6,587 nt of DNA from an uncultured Oscillospiraceae bacterium (GCA_902490145.1 CABUCT010000070.1:1-6587), one strand, 5' to 3'; positions 1 through 5,589 are shown, counted from the stretch's first letter. The notes: a model not told the origin generated them from the sequence alone. Numbers and translations are program-made.

Positions 1-248
1 CGCAGGCATTAGCCTTGCGGCTTCCTGTGCACGCAAAATTGCTCAAAATTCCTCTCGTTTTAGGTTGAAGAATTTTAAAGAGGAGGATTTTTAGCTGTGT
101 GCAGCAGTCGGGCTGCCGCCCGACAAAGGTCAAAACTTTAAGCGGCACAAAACGCAGTTGATCCTTTAGGATTCTCGAGTATTTTAACAAAAGCAAAGGC
201 GGAAATCCGTCCTTTAAAATCGGGTTCGGATTAGTCGGCTTTGCTTAA
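1..248 (+). repeat. Interspersed repeat, family R1, long copy
   Basis: The right part (about 147-248) recurs at 4511-4603. The core 169-248 matches 4526-4603 at roughly nine bases in ten, and the second copy lacks an 8-base piece just before the core. The copy is rich in self-complementary segments: CGCAGGC-ATTA-GCC(T)TGCG at 1-19, GTCGGGC-TGCC-GCCCGAC at 107-124, and nested arms AAGCAAAG (191-198) with CTTTGCTT (239-246) around AAAGGCGG/CCGTCCTTT. No ORF of useful length lies inside. I infer a non-coding, structured interspersed element, MITE-like or REP-like. Its true left boundary may lie outside the window, and the assignment of 1-146 to the same element is inferred from position and from the recurrence of 1-20 at the right end. 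Confidence 0.6.
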
Positions 249-845
249 GGAAAATTTTCGATTTTGAGAACAATAGGATAAAACTGGTAATTATGTCTGT
301 ATGACGACAAACAAATCGGACAATTTTTACCGTTTCCAAACCATTATATTTGATTGTATTGTTTAATTATATCACTCTGTACCCCATAAATCAACCAAAA
401 TAAAGACTTTTCGGAAATTATAGGATTTCATGAGATCATCCGCAAATGAACTTATAAAGTAAAAGCAGATAATTTACACAGCGGGAGGATTTTTGTGTCC
501 GCTTTCAGCTGACGACTATCTTAAGATATTAATAAAATACGATTGAAGTTTTTTAGTTTGTGTTTATTCTTTTCGCTCATTTGCAGCAGTTTTAAGACGA
601 TAGCTAAAACCTTCCAAGCGGAAGACTTGAAATGTCCGTTAAGAGCATAATTTCGGCAAACGTCTAAAGACGAACTCAAAAAGTCTTTCATTTACGGATA
701 CTATTCTGCGAATCCTTAAAAGCATCCTTCAAAATCTAATTAAGTTGTATTTTTAATATCTTTTATAATTGGCCGCTTCAATGGAAGATTGAAGCTAAAG
801 CTTTTTACAAGAACCTTTCCCCGGTAAATCGAGAGTCATAACAAT
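249..845. other. Non-coding stretch, no gene seen
   Basis: Roughly 600 A+T-rich bases with no ORF that has both a plausible ribosome-binding site and coding-like composition on either strand. Small inverted repeats are present, for example AGCGG (480-484) with CCGCT (499-503), and the stronger hairpin at 775-795 that is listed separately. No RNA family was recognised. It may be decayed repeat or intergenic sequence. Confidence 0.5.
775..806 (+). terminator. Terminator-like hairpin
   Basis: A perfect 8-bp inverted repeat, GCTTCAAT-(GGAAG)-ATTGAAGC, spans 775-795. A CTTTTT run follows at 801-806 after a 5-base gap. The gap makes it a sub-optimal intrinsic terminator for rightward transcription. 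There is no gene just upstream for it to serve, so it may belong to an unrecognised transcript or be a repeat relic. Confidence 0.35.
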
Positions 846-873
846 AAAAAACCCCGCCGGTATTCCGACGAGG
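846..873 (-). terminator. Intrinsic terminator of the tRNA-Val gene
   Basis: On the minus strand a 9-bp stem, CCTCGTCGG-(AATA)-CCGGCGGGG (two G-U pairs), is followed immediately by six T. It begins 10 bases after the encoded CCA end of the tRNA, as expected for a single-gene tRNA unit. A short CTTTT run on the other side could also make it act weakly on rightward transcription. Confidence 0.9.
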
Positions 874-882
874 CTTTTATAA

Positions 883-958
883 TGGTGGACATTAACGGAC
901 TCGAACCGCTGACCCTTCGCACGTCAAGCGAATGCTCTACCAGCTGAGCTAAATGTCC
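883..958 (-). tRNA. tRNA-Val (anticodon GAC)
   Basis: The minus strand folds into a standard 76-base cloverleaf. The acceptor stem GGACATT pairs with AATGTCC. The D arm is GCTC-AGCTGGTA-GAGC. The anticodon stem TTCGC/GCGAA carries the loop TTGACGT, giving anticodon GAC at positions 34-36, which reads valine codons GUC and GUU. The T arm AGCGG/CCGTT holds the loop TTCGAGT, with one G-U pair. The discriminator base A and the CCA tail are encoded in the DNA. The gene stands alone, with its own promoter about 13 bases upstream and its own terminator downstream. Confidence 0.97.
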
Positions 959-970
959 TCAGTGAAAAAA

Positions 971-999
971 ATTATACAATAAAGATTTACAAAATGCAA
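971..999 (-). promoter_or_regulatory. Sigma-A promoter of tRNA-Val
   Basis: Read on the minus strand: -35 TTGCAT (994-999), a 17-base spacer, and a perfect -10 TATAAT (971-976). The predicted start, around 964, is about 6 bases before the mature tRNA 5' end at 958. Hexamer quality, spacing and location all agree. Confidence 0.85.
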
Positions 1000-1008
1000 G
1001 TCCTTTTT

Positions 1009-1224
1009 TTATTTTTTTACTGGATGTTTAGACGAAACTCTCATAATATGCTGTTTTTTGGAAAACGGAGAATTATTGACTATAGTTCCTCCGATCATTA
1101 TACGATAGGAATATCGACCGAAAATCCCTGTCTTTGAATCAGTAGTCCCCCAAAAAAACGCAGACAAATTTTCCGGTTTCGAAACAAGTGTTACCTGATT
1201 GTACAGTTTAAGTAAAATAAGCAT
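1009..1224 (-). CDS. Hypothetical protein, doubtful ORF (71 aa)
   Basis: I do not recognise this ORF. It starts with ATG at 1224, 6 bases after an AGGA that could serve as a weak Shine-Dalgarno site. A possible promoter, TTGAGT-15-TATACA, lies further upstream on the minus strand, with a poor spacer. The product would be basic, with a short hydrophobic start (MLILLKLY) and a central part rich in G, T, S and aromatic residues (AFFWGTTDSKTGIFGRYSY). Composition is not obviously random, but there is no known motif, no signal peptide of normal length and no partner gene. The stop codon lies in a homopolymer-rich stretch only 10 bases from the tRNA -35 box. It could be a gene remnant or a chance ORF. 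Confidence 0.27.
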   Translation of the reverse strand: MLILLKLYNQVTLVSKPENLSAFFWGTTDSKTGIFGRYSYRIMIGGTIVNNSPFSKKQHIMRVSSKHPVKK

Positions 1225-1426
1225 AAAAAATCCTGAAGGTGTGATTCTTGTGGATGTTTGTATAAGAAATGACCTAAAAACTCAATATTTTATGATCTTA
1301 CGTTTTGTCTTATAAAAAACAGCTTCAAAAGAGCTTTGAAAAAACATATAGTATATTCACTCTGTAGATTGTCATAATTTGCGGACATAATGCCTTTGAA
1401 AACTGAATATACTGTAATAAGGCAGA

Positions 1427-1455
1427 TTGACAAGCACAACATATAGTGGTATAAT
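1427..1455 (+). promoter_or_regulatory. Perfect-consensus sigma-A promoter
   Basis: TTGACA (1427-1432), a 17-base spacer and TATAAT (1450-1455), preceded by TGG that gives an extended -10-like TGn. Both hexamers and the spacing match the housekeeping consensus exactly, which is rare. The predicted start is near 1462. The only ORF it can drive before the next promoter is the 45-codon ORF at 1585-1722. Confidence 0.85.
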
Positions 1456-1461
1456 ATAAAT

Positions 1462-1584
1462 ATAAAGAATATTTAGCGGTTTTGAATCTTTTCGACAGTT
1501 TTCACGGATCGATTTGCTAAATACCTTTGTTGGGACACTTCTTTCGCTATAATAAGCTTGTAAACAGAAAGGACGATTGAGAAA
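1462..1584 (+). other. Structured 5' leader of the small ORF
   Basis: The predicted transcript begins near 1462. From 1470 it can close a perfect 8-bp stem, TATTTAGC (1470-1477) with GCTAAATA (1516-1523), with a shorter inner pairing AATC (1485-1488)/GATT (1511-1514). A second TATAAT (1548-1553) with only a weak -35 (TTTGTT, 1526-1531, 16-base spacer) could be an internal promoter giving a leader of about 25 bases. The purine run AGAAAGGA at 1566-1573 is the candidate ribosome-binding site. No known riboswitch class was recognised. Confidence 0.4.
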
Positions 1585-1722
1585 ATGATTGCAGTTTTAG
1601 CTTTATACCTTATGATACAGCTTATTTGCCGCGAAAAAACCGATGAGGAATGCACAAAAAATCCAAAAAGCGAGTGGGAAATCATCCACACTGAAAAGCA
1701 ACGAAAAATTTCAAATTTGTAA
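1585..1722 (+). CDS. Putative small membrane protein (45 aa)
   Basis: The ORF has 45 codons, ATG at 1585 and TAA at 1720-1722. AGAAAGGA (1566-1573) lies 11 bases before the ATG, a slightly long but usable spacing. The first 15 or so residues (MIAVLALYLMIQLIC) are hydrophobic and could form one membrane segment. The remainder is charged and hydrophilic (REKTDEECTKNPKSEW, then IIHTEKQRKISNL). This two-part design is typical of single-pass small membrane proteins. The best support is the exact-consensus promoter at 1427-1455 and the absence of any other gene it could serve. No terminator is evident before the next promoter at 1777. I recognise no family, and a non-coding RNA or chance ORF remains possible. 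A longer ORF on the opposite strand here lacks a ribosome-binding site. Confidence 0.45.
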   Translation: MIAVLALYLMIQLICREKTDEECTKNPKSEWEIIHTEKQRKISNL

Positions 1723-1776
1723 TTGGCTGTGATTGCTTTTTAAAATCGCAAATGTGAACAAATTGTGTATTTTGTG

Positions 1777-1805
1777 TTGAAGAGCAAAAAATGATATGAT
1801 ATAAT
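1777..1805 (+). promoter_or_regulatory. Sigma-A promoter of the riboswitch-symporter unit
   Basis: TTGAAG (1777-1782), a 17-base spacer and a perfect TATAAT (1800-1805), with TGA directly before it forming an extended -10 (TGnTATAAT). The predicted start is near 1812, about 50 bases upstream of the glycine aptamer and about 240 bases upstream of the symporter start codon. Confidence 0.8.
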
Positions 1806-1861
1806 ATATTTCACTAATATGTCCCTTTGACGTTTTCAGAATTTGATTATAAAAACTGGAA

Positions 1862-2027
1862 CCTGAGGGAACTCTGGAGAATCCCGTTTTCGGGTGCCGA
1901 AGGTGCAAGGCTTAAAGCCGAATCTCTCAGGCCAAAGAACAGAGCCGACATATGCAGTATGCCGTTTCGGTGGACAACTGCATTACCTGTTTGTTTGAGA
2001 GTTGAGCCTTTGTCTCAGCTCTTTTTT
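1862..2027 (+). promoter_or_regulatory. Glycine riboswitch (single aptamer) with expression platform
   Basis: The conserved glycine-aptamer core is recognisable: GGGTGCCGAAGGTGCAA (1892-1908), then TCTCTCAGGCCAAAG (1923-1937) leading to ACAGAG (1939-1944). P1 can form from CTCTG (1872-1876) with CAGAG (1940-1944), P2 from GAGA (1877-1880) with TCTC (1923-1926), and two hairpins lie inside: CCCG-TTTT-CGGG (1883-1894) and one around GGCTTAAAGCC (1909-1919). Only one such core is present, so this is a singlet rather than the tandem form. After it, ATGCAGT (1952-1958) pairs perfectly with ACTGCAT (1977-1983), enclosing CCG-TTT-CGG. This could be a ghost-aptamer-like accessory stem. A terminator follows at 1999-2027. 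Glycine riboswitches are known in front of sodium:alanine/glycine symporter genes, matching the downstream gene. OFF logic is inferred from the pairings given in the findings. Confidence 0.92.
1999..2027 (+). terminator. Riboswitch-controlled intrinsic terminator
   Basis: An 8-bp stem, GAGTTGAG (1999-2006) with CTCAGCTC (2014-2021) including one G-U pair, has a 7-base loop and is followed by six T (2022-2027). It lies 25 bases before the symporter start codon and can only act by attenuating that gene. The 5' arm overlaps bases that can instead pair with the aptamer. Confidence 0.88.
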
Positions 2028-2052
2028 ATTATTTTTATAAGGAGAAAAGATT

Positions 2053-3510
2053 ATGAATTTCATAAATCTAGTCCCTATGAATGCAAATTTGGGAAATATA
2101 ATCGAAAAAATCGACGGTTGGGTGTGGGGATGGATGCTTATAATCCTTATCCTTTCGGTTGGAATTTATCTTACTGTCCGTTCGGGATTTGTTCAGGTGT
2201 TCCACCTTGGAAAAGCACTCAAATTTATGGTCAAAAACGAAGATGACGGTATTGGAGAAGTCACCTCTTTCGGGGCTCTCTGTACTGCCCTTTCCGCCAC
2301 AATCGGAACGGGCAACATCGTCGGTGTTGCCACTGCAATTTGTGCCGGCGGTCCGGGAGCTCTTCTGTGGATGCTTATCGCCGCGTTCTTCGGAATGGCG
2401 ACCAAATACGCTGAAGGACTTCTCGCCGTTAAATACCGGGATGACGATGGTCACGGACATTTCCTCGGAGGACCGTTCTTTTATATAGAAAAAGGTATGG
2501 GAACAAAATGGAGATGGCTTGCAAAGCTTTTTTCCCTTTTCGGTGTGTTCGCGGGAATTATGGGAATCGGAACTATTACCCAAATAAACGGTATAACTTC
2601 CGCAGTTCAGGACTTCTTTGACTCTAAAAGCGAAAATATTGCTTTCTCGATCGGAGAAAACCAATATACCTGGTCGGTGGTTATCAGCGGTATCGTTGTA
2701 ACCGTTCTCGCCGCATTGGTCATAATCGGAGGGATTAAAAGAATTGCCAAAGTAAGTGAAATCGTCGTTCCGTTTATGGCTGTTACATATGTAACATTCG
2801 CTTTTATCATTATCCTTTGTAATCTAAAAGCCATTCCCGCGGCTGTGGTCCTCATTGTTAAAAGTGCGTTTTCTCCGAAGGCTGCTTTGGGCGGTGCTTT
2901 GGGAATCACAATAAAAATGGCAATGCAAAAAGGTATCGGAAGAGGAATTTTCTCGAACGAAGCGGGTCTCGGCTCTGCTCCTATTGCGGCTGCAGCGGCA
3001 AAAACCAAAGAGCCTGTGCGTCAAGGTCTTGTTACTATGACCGGAACTTTTATCGATACGATCGTTATTTGCACTATGACAGGTCTTTCAATCGTTATCA
3101 CTGGTGCGTGGAATCCATTGGTTACGGGTCAAAATCTTGAAGGCGTTCAGGTCACCACTTACGCATGGCAGCACGGTCTGCCTTGGAATCAGAATTTCTC
3201 TGCATTAATTCTTATGCTTTGCCTTGCGTTCTTCGCATTCACAACCATTCTGGGCTGGAATTATTATTCTGAACGCTGCCTTGAATATCTTTCAGACGGC
3301 AATAAATCGCTTGTAAAGGCTTTCCGTTATATCTATATTCTTGCCGTCTTTATAGGACCTTATCTCACCGTGTCAGCGGTTTGGAATATCGCAGATATAT
3401 TCAACGGACTTATGGCGTTCCCGAACCTTATCGCACTCATTGCACTTGGCAGAGTGGTTGGAAGCGAGACCGAGAAATATTTCAAAGAAAAGCGTCACAT
3501 ACTTAAGTAA
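2053..3510 (+). CDS. Alanine/glycine:cation symporter family protein (AGCS)
   Basis: A secondary transporter of the AGCS family (TC 2.A.25), which imports alanine and/or glycine with Na+ or H+ across the cytoplasmic membrane. The 485-residue product has about ten to eleven hydrophobic segments, normal for the family. Residues 81-107 contain the hallmark stretch SATIGTGNIVGVAT then AGGPGALLW, followed by GMATKYAEGLLAVKYR (114-129). A second hallmark, GIGRGIFSNEAGLGSAPIAA, begins at residue 294. Both belong to the conserved substrate and ion-binding core. The ATG at 2053 is chosen because AAGGAG (2039-2044) lies 8 bases upstream; the next ATG is eight codons in. The glycine riboswitch in the leader argues that glycine is a physiological substrate. 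The gene is monocistronic, closed by a strong terminator at 3551-3599. The exact substrate and ion are inferred, so no gene symbol is given. Confidence 0.95.
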   Translation: MNFINLVPMNANLGNIIEKIDGWVWGWMLIILILSVGIYLTVRSGFVQVFHLGKALKFMVKNEDDGIGEVTSFGALCTALSATIGTGNIVGVATAICAGGPGALLWMLIAAFFGMATKYAEGLLAVKYRDDDGHGHFLGGPFFYIEKGMGTKWRWLAKLFSLFGVFAGIMGIGTITQINGITSAVQDFFDSKSENIAFSIGENQYTWSVVISGIVVTVLAALVIIGGIKRIAKVSEIVVPFMAVTYVTFAFIIILCNLKAIPAAVVLIVKSAFSPKAALGGALGITIKMAMQKGIGRGIFSNEAGLGSAPIAAAAAKTKEPVRQGLVTMTGTFIDTIVICTMTGLSIVITGAWNPLVTGQNLEGVQVTTYAWQHGLPWNQNFSALILMLCLAFFAFTTILGWNYYSERCLEYLSDGNKSLVKAFRYIYILAVFIGPYLTVSAVWNIADIFNGLMAFPNLIALIALGRVVGSETEKYFKEKRHILK

Positions 3511-3550
3511 CGTTGTATATAAAACCGAAATTTCTATATTGAGAGAAATA

Positions 3551-3599
3551 CTGTGAAAAACGGGACATGTCGCCAAAGACAATGTCCCGTTTTTTACAG
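3551..3599. terminator. Strong, probably bidirectional intrinsic terminator
   Basis: An 18-bp stem, left arm 3551-3568 and right arm 3582-3599, with a single G-U pair. The central ACGGGACAT/ATGTCCCGT is flanked by A5 on the left and T6 on the right. It lies 40 bases after the symporter stop codon. The A and T runs let it work in both directions between convergent genes, ending the symporter transcript and blocking readthrough from spoIIR. Confidence 0.9.
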
Positions 3600-3639
3600 T
3601 GTTCAGTATTAATTCCTACATGAAACAATATGTTCAAAA

Positions 3640-3683
3640 CTCGCTGCTTCGTGAGGGAACGAAGTAGCGGGTTTGTATTTTTC
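3640..3683. terminator. Second intergenic hairpin terminator
   Basis: A 13-bp stem, CTCGCTGCTTCGT (3640-3652) with ACGAAGTAGCGGG (3659-3671), two G-U pairs, and a GAGGGA loop. On the plus strand it is followed by TTTGTATTTTTC, a good U-rich tail. On the minus strand only TTTT follows, so it is a weaker terminator for spoIIR, whose stop codon is about 50 bases away. With 3551-3599 it forms a double barrier between the convergent units. Confidence 0.7.
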
Positions 3684-3720
3684 TTTTTTCAAGATGTTTA
3701 TATACGGTATTCCGGAACGG

Positions 3721-4362
3721 CTAAAACCACTTTTTTACCTTTTCTTTTATGCTTTCATAAACTTCCACAGATTTGAATTTTACCCGATATTTTTGGCCAT
3801 TCATAACAAGATCCTCTTCATCGTCATTCAAAAGCTCGGTGAGCGGACCGCTGTCCGATGCCACTTCTTCGGCAGCCGAAACGCACATTGGCGGAAACAT
3901 TACACACCACCAGTTTTTGCCCTTTCCCTCTCCAATGACAACCTTCAGTGCTTCATATTCGCCCGCAGGAAGGGTAACGTCGTCATATTCACGGGTGTTG
4001 AACCATGCTTGTCCGAGTGACACATTAACACAGTAGTTATATCCGTTTTCTTCGATTTCTTCCTGTGCGGCCTTTTGAAGAAGAGGGAGATTTTTGCTGG
4101 CAAAGGTCAGTGCTTCGGATTCATTTTCGGCGTTTCCGAGATAAAGCTTTCCTTCTTTGAGCAGCCGGTCACGTACTTTTATCTTAAGATTTTGGTCGGC
4201 TTGTGAATCGGAGTTCGCAACAATATGCAAACGAAGAACACTGTCTTTTATGTTGTTACAGGTTTCAGATAGACTCAGCCCCTGTATTGTCAGAGTCAGA
4301 ACAAAGCCCATTATCAGTGCCGAATAAATAAGTTTAAGATTATTATGTTTAAGTACTTTCAT
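3721..4362 (-). CDS. spoIIR: Stage II sporulation protein R
   Basis: SpoIIR is the forespore-made signalling protein that crosses into the intermembrane space and triggers SpoIIGA to cleave pro-sigma-E in the mother cell. The 213-residue product has an N-terminal hydrophobic segment (about residues 10-30, signal anchor or signal peptide). Family motifs follow: LRLHIVANSDSQADQNLKIK (43-62), then FNTREYDDVTLPAGEYEALK (121-140) and GEGKGKNWWCVMFPPMC (144-160). The C-terminal part is charged. Length and motif order fit the family. The ATG at 4362 has GGAGG (4370-4374) 7 bases upstream, and that site lies inside a hairpin. In Bacillus subtilis the gene is controlled by sigma-F; I could not find a convincing sigma-F promoter here. 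A weak TTTGTT-16-TATTAT on the minus strand upstream is possible. The gene is followed by the convergent-gene terminators. Confidence 0.95.
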   Translation of the reverse strand: MKVLKHNNLKLIYSALIMGFVLTLTIQGLSLSETCNNIKDSVLRLHIVANSDSQADQNLKIKVRDRLLKEGKLYLGNAENESEALTFASKNLPLLQKAAQEEIEENGYNYCVNVSLGQAWFNTREYDDVTLPAGEYEALKVVIGEGKGKNWWCVMFPPMCVSAAEEVASDSGPLTELLNDDEEDLVMNGQKYRVKFKSVEVYESIKEKVKKWF

Positions 4363-4404
4363 AAAAAAACCTCCATGCCTTTGATTTTAGCATTGGAGGT
4401 TTTT
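4363..4404 (-). promoter_or_regulatory. Hairpin burying the spoIIR ribosome-binding site
   Basis: On the minus strand AAAAACCTCC pairs with GGAGGTTTTT (10 bp), continuing through ATGC/GCAT past one bulged A, around an 11-base loop. The GGAGG in the 3' arm is the only Shine-Dalgarno site for spoIIR. The arm runs straight into T7 (4363-4369) and the ATG. It therefore resembles both an intrinsic terminator and a ribosome-binding-site lock. Confidence 0.75.
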
Positions 4405-4510
4405 GGTTTTTTATTCAAAATAATACTTTAAAAATTGATTTAACAAATCCGGGAGGTTAAAAATATAAATAGATTCGGTTCTTTCTTTAACCATAACCAA
4501 CGTGTACGAA

Positions 4511-4603
4511 CACGATTTCGCAGCTGGATTCTCGAGTATTTTAACAAAGCAAAGGCGGAAATTCGTCCTTTAAAATCAGTTTGGATTAGTCGGCTTTGCT
4601 TAA
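4511..4603 (+). repeat. Interspersed repeat, family R1, short copy
   Basis: Matches 147-248 in the same orientation. The core 4526-4603 aligns to 169-248 with a few substitutions and two single-base gaps. An 8-base piece present in the long copy is missing just before GGATTCTCGAG. Both copies end with GGATTAGTCGGCTTTGCTTAA-like sequence and keep the inner hairpin around AAAGGCGG. It lies between the 3' end of the ParB-like gene and the upstream region of spoIIR, so it would be transcribed by readthrough. A small inverted repeat, CGTGT-ACGA-ACACG (4501-4514), overlaps its left edge. Confidence 0.8.
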
Positions 4604-4625
4604 CCGATAACTGGATTTACAAAGA

Positions 4626-5483
4626 TCAGACGGATTTATAATTATCAAGCTCCGATAGACGCATTTGCTGATCAAAAGCGTCTTTTTGAACTACTATTCT
4701 GAATTCGATATACCGTTCGGTCTCTTTTTTATCGCTTGTAGCGGAAATTCCCGCACGTCTTATGGATTCAACGGCATTTGTGACGGTATTGACAATAAGC
4801 CTTGAATCACCGATTATGGGCGGGCGGCATTTTGTACGCTGAACAGGAATTTCTGGTTGAGAAGAGTTCTTTCGTTCTGCCAAAAGTTCGGTTTCGGGTA
4901 TGCTCAGCCCCTTTGCAATCACGGTCAGGATAGCGTTATCACGCATGTCGTTGTCTTCGATTTTCAGAAAAGCTCGTGCGTGTCTTTCGGTAAGATGAGC
5001 GGATTGAATACGTTCCCGCTGCCAGCGTGTAAGCCGCAGCAGTCTGAGTTTTGCCGATAAAGCAGACTGAGTGATACCAAGCCTTGCCGCCACATCCTCA
5101 CGTGCAACACCCCAATGGCTGATAAGGGTGTAAATCGCATCGGCTTCATCAAAGTAGTCAAGCGGTTTGTGCTGGAGGTTATCAAGCAGCGTATAAACTG
5201 CCGCATTTTGTTCTCCCGAACGCAGAACCACGCACGGAACCTTTGAAAAACCTGCCATCTTAGCGGCCTTTAGTCGACGTTCTCCCGAAATCAGCATATA
5301 TTTTCCGTTTTCCAAAAGACGAACGGTCAACGGCTGTACAATACCGTTTTGACGGATACTTTCACAAAGCTCCGCCAAATCTTCACCCTCAAAGCTTCGC
5401 CGCGGCTGAGCGGAAGAGGGCAAAATTCTTTCGGGCGATAAATTCATAAGAGTATACATGTCTAAAAGCTTCTTTTTGAACAT
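4626..5483 (-). CDS. ParB/Noc-like DNA-binding protein
   Basis: A ParB-superfamily protein. These bind DNA site-specifically through a helix-turn-helix and in many cases slide as CTP-dependent clamps, serving chromosome segregation (Spo0J) or nucleoid occlusion (Noc). Numbering from the ATG at 5483 (285 residues): N-terminal ParB domain about 15-115 with QPRRSFEGEDLAELCESIRQ (26-45), GIVQPL (47-52), the CTP-site motif SGERRLKAAKMAG (66-78) and DNLQHKPLDYFDEADAI (101-117). A helix-turn-helix, GVAREDVAARLGITQSALSA, lies near 125-144, and a C-terminal dimerisation-like region with VNTVTNAVESIRRAGI and ERYIEFRIVV. The usual ENLQR is DNLQH. The ATG is preferred over an in-frame TTG at 5507 because AAGGAAGGA sits 9 bases before the ATG, and the TTG lies in a hairpin. 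No ParA gene is adjacent, so Spo0J, Noc or an orphan paralogue cannot be told apart. Confidence 0.88.
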   Translation of the reverse strand: MFKKKLLDMYTLMNLSPERILPSSAQPRRSFEGEDLAELCESIRQNGIVQPLTVRLLENGKYMLISGERRLKAAKMAGFSKVPCVVLRSGEQNAAVYTLLDNLQHKPLDYFDEADAIYTLISHWGVAREDVAARLGITQSALSAKLRLLRLTRWQRERIQSAHLTERHARAFLKIEDNDMRDNAILTVIAKGLSIPETELLAERKNSSQPEIPVQRTKCRPPIIGDSRLIVNTVTNAVESIRRAGISATSDKKETERYIEFRIVVQKDAFDQQMRLSELDNYKSV

Positions 5484-5504
5484 CCCAACAGATCCTTCCT
5501 TTAG

Positions 5505-5547
5505 CAAGGCCGAGAAATTAAACTCTGATTATATATCTCTGGCCTTG
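5505..5547 (-). promoter_or_regulatory. Hairpin in the parB-like gene leader
   Basis: CAAGGCC (5505-5511) pairs perfectly with GGCCTTG (5541-5547), extended by GAGA (5512-5515) with TCTC (5536-5539) past one bulged base. On the minus strand the stem ends directly before the ribosome-binding site AAGGAAGGA, with no T-run. It could shape translation or stabilise the message. A second stem, GTGTTT (5547-5552) with AAACAC (5567-5572), lies immediately upstream. Confidence 0.5.
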
Positions 5548-5589
5548 TGTTTGTTAAAATATTCGTAAACACGATAGGATTTATTGCAT

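Noticed and set aside
1324..1340. TTCAAA/TTTGAA hairpin near a T-run on the minus strand
   Set aside because: Only six base pairs, mostly A-T, with the T-run four bases away. No gene upstream on that strand needs a terminator here.
1473..1691. 72-codon minus-strand ORF opposite the small ORF
   Set aside because: No Shine-Dalgarno site before its ATG and no promoter. The plus-strand ORF at the same place has a consensus promoter and a purine-rich site.
1711..1908. 65-codon minus-strand ORF across the riboswitch promoter and aptamer
   Set aside because: Antisense to a conserved RNA element, with no translation signals.
1827..2246. 139-codon plus-strand ORF overlapping the riboswitch and the start of the symporter gene
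   Set aside because: It has no ribosome-binding site, runs through the conserved riboswitch and its terminator, and overlaps a confident gene in another frame.
2068..2664. 198-codon minus-strand ORF inside the symporter gene
   Set aside because: It is antisense to a well-conserved membrane transporter and has low-complexity, non-family composition. The same applies to shorter ORFs at 2159-2488, 2193-2405, 2607-3008 and 2824-3024.
3373..3582. 69-codon minus-strand ORF over the symporter 3' end
   Set aside because: It starts within the convergent terminator hairpin and runs antisense into the symporter gene.
3611..3627. Possible parS site around CTACATGAAACA
   Set aside because: The right half resembles the parS half-site, but the left half does not match, giving only about 10 of 16 positions. 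Not enough to call.
3673..4036. Plus-strand ORFs at 3673-4020 and 3773-4036
   Set aside because: Antisense to spoIIR, which has clear family motifs. No ribosome-binding sites.
4857..5206. ORFs at 4857-5060 (plus) and 4964-5206 (minus)
   Set aside because: Both lie within the ParB-like gene in other frames and show no signals of their own.
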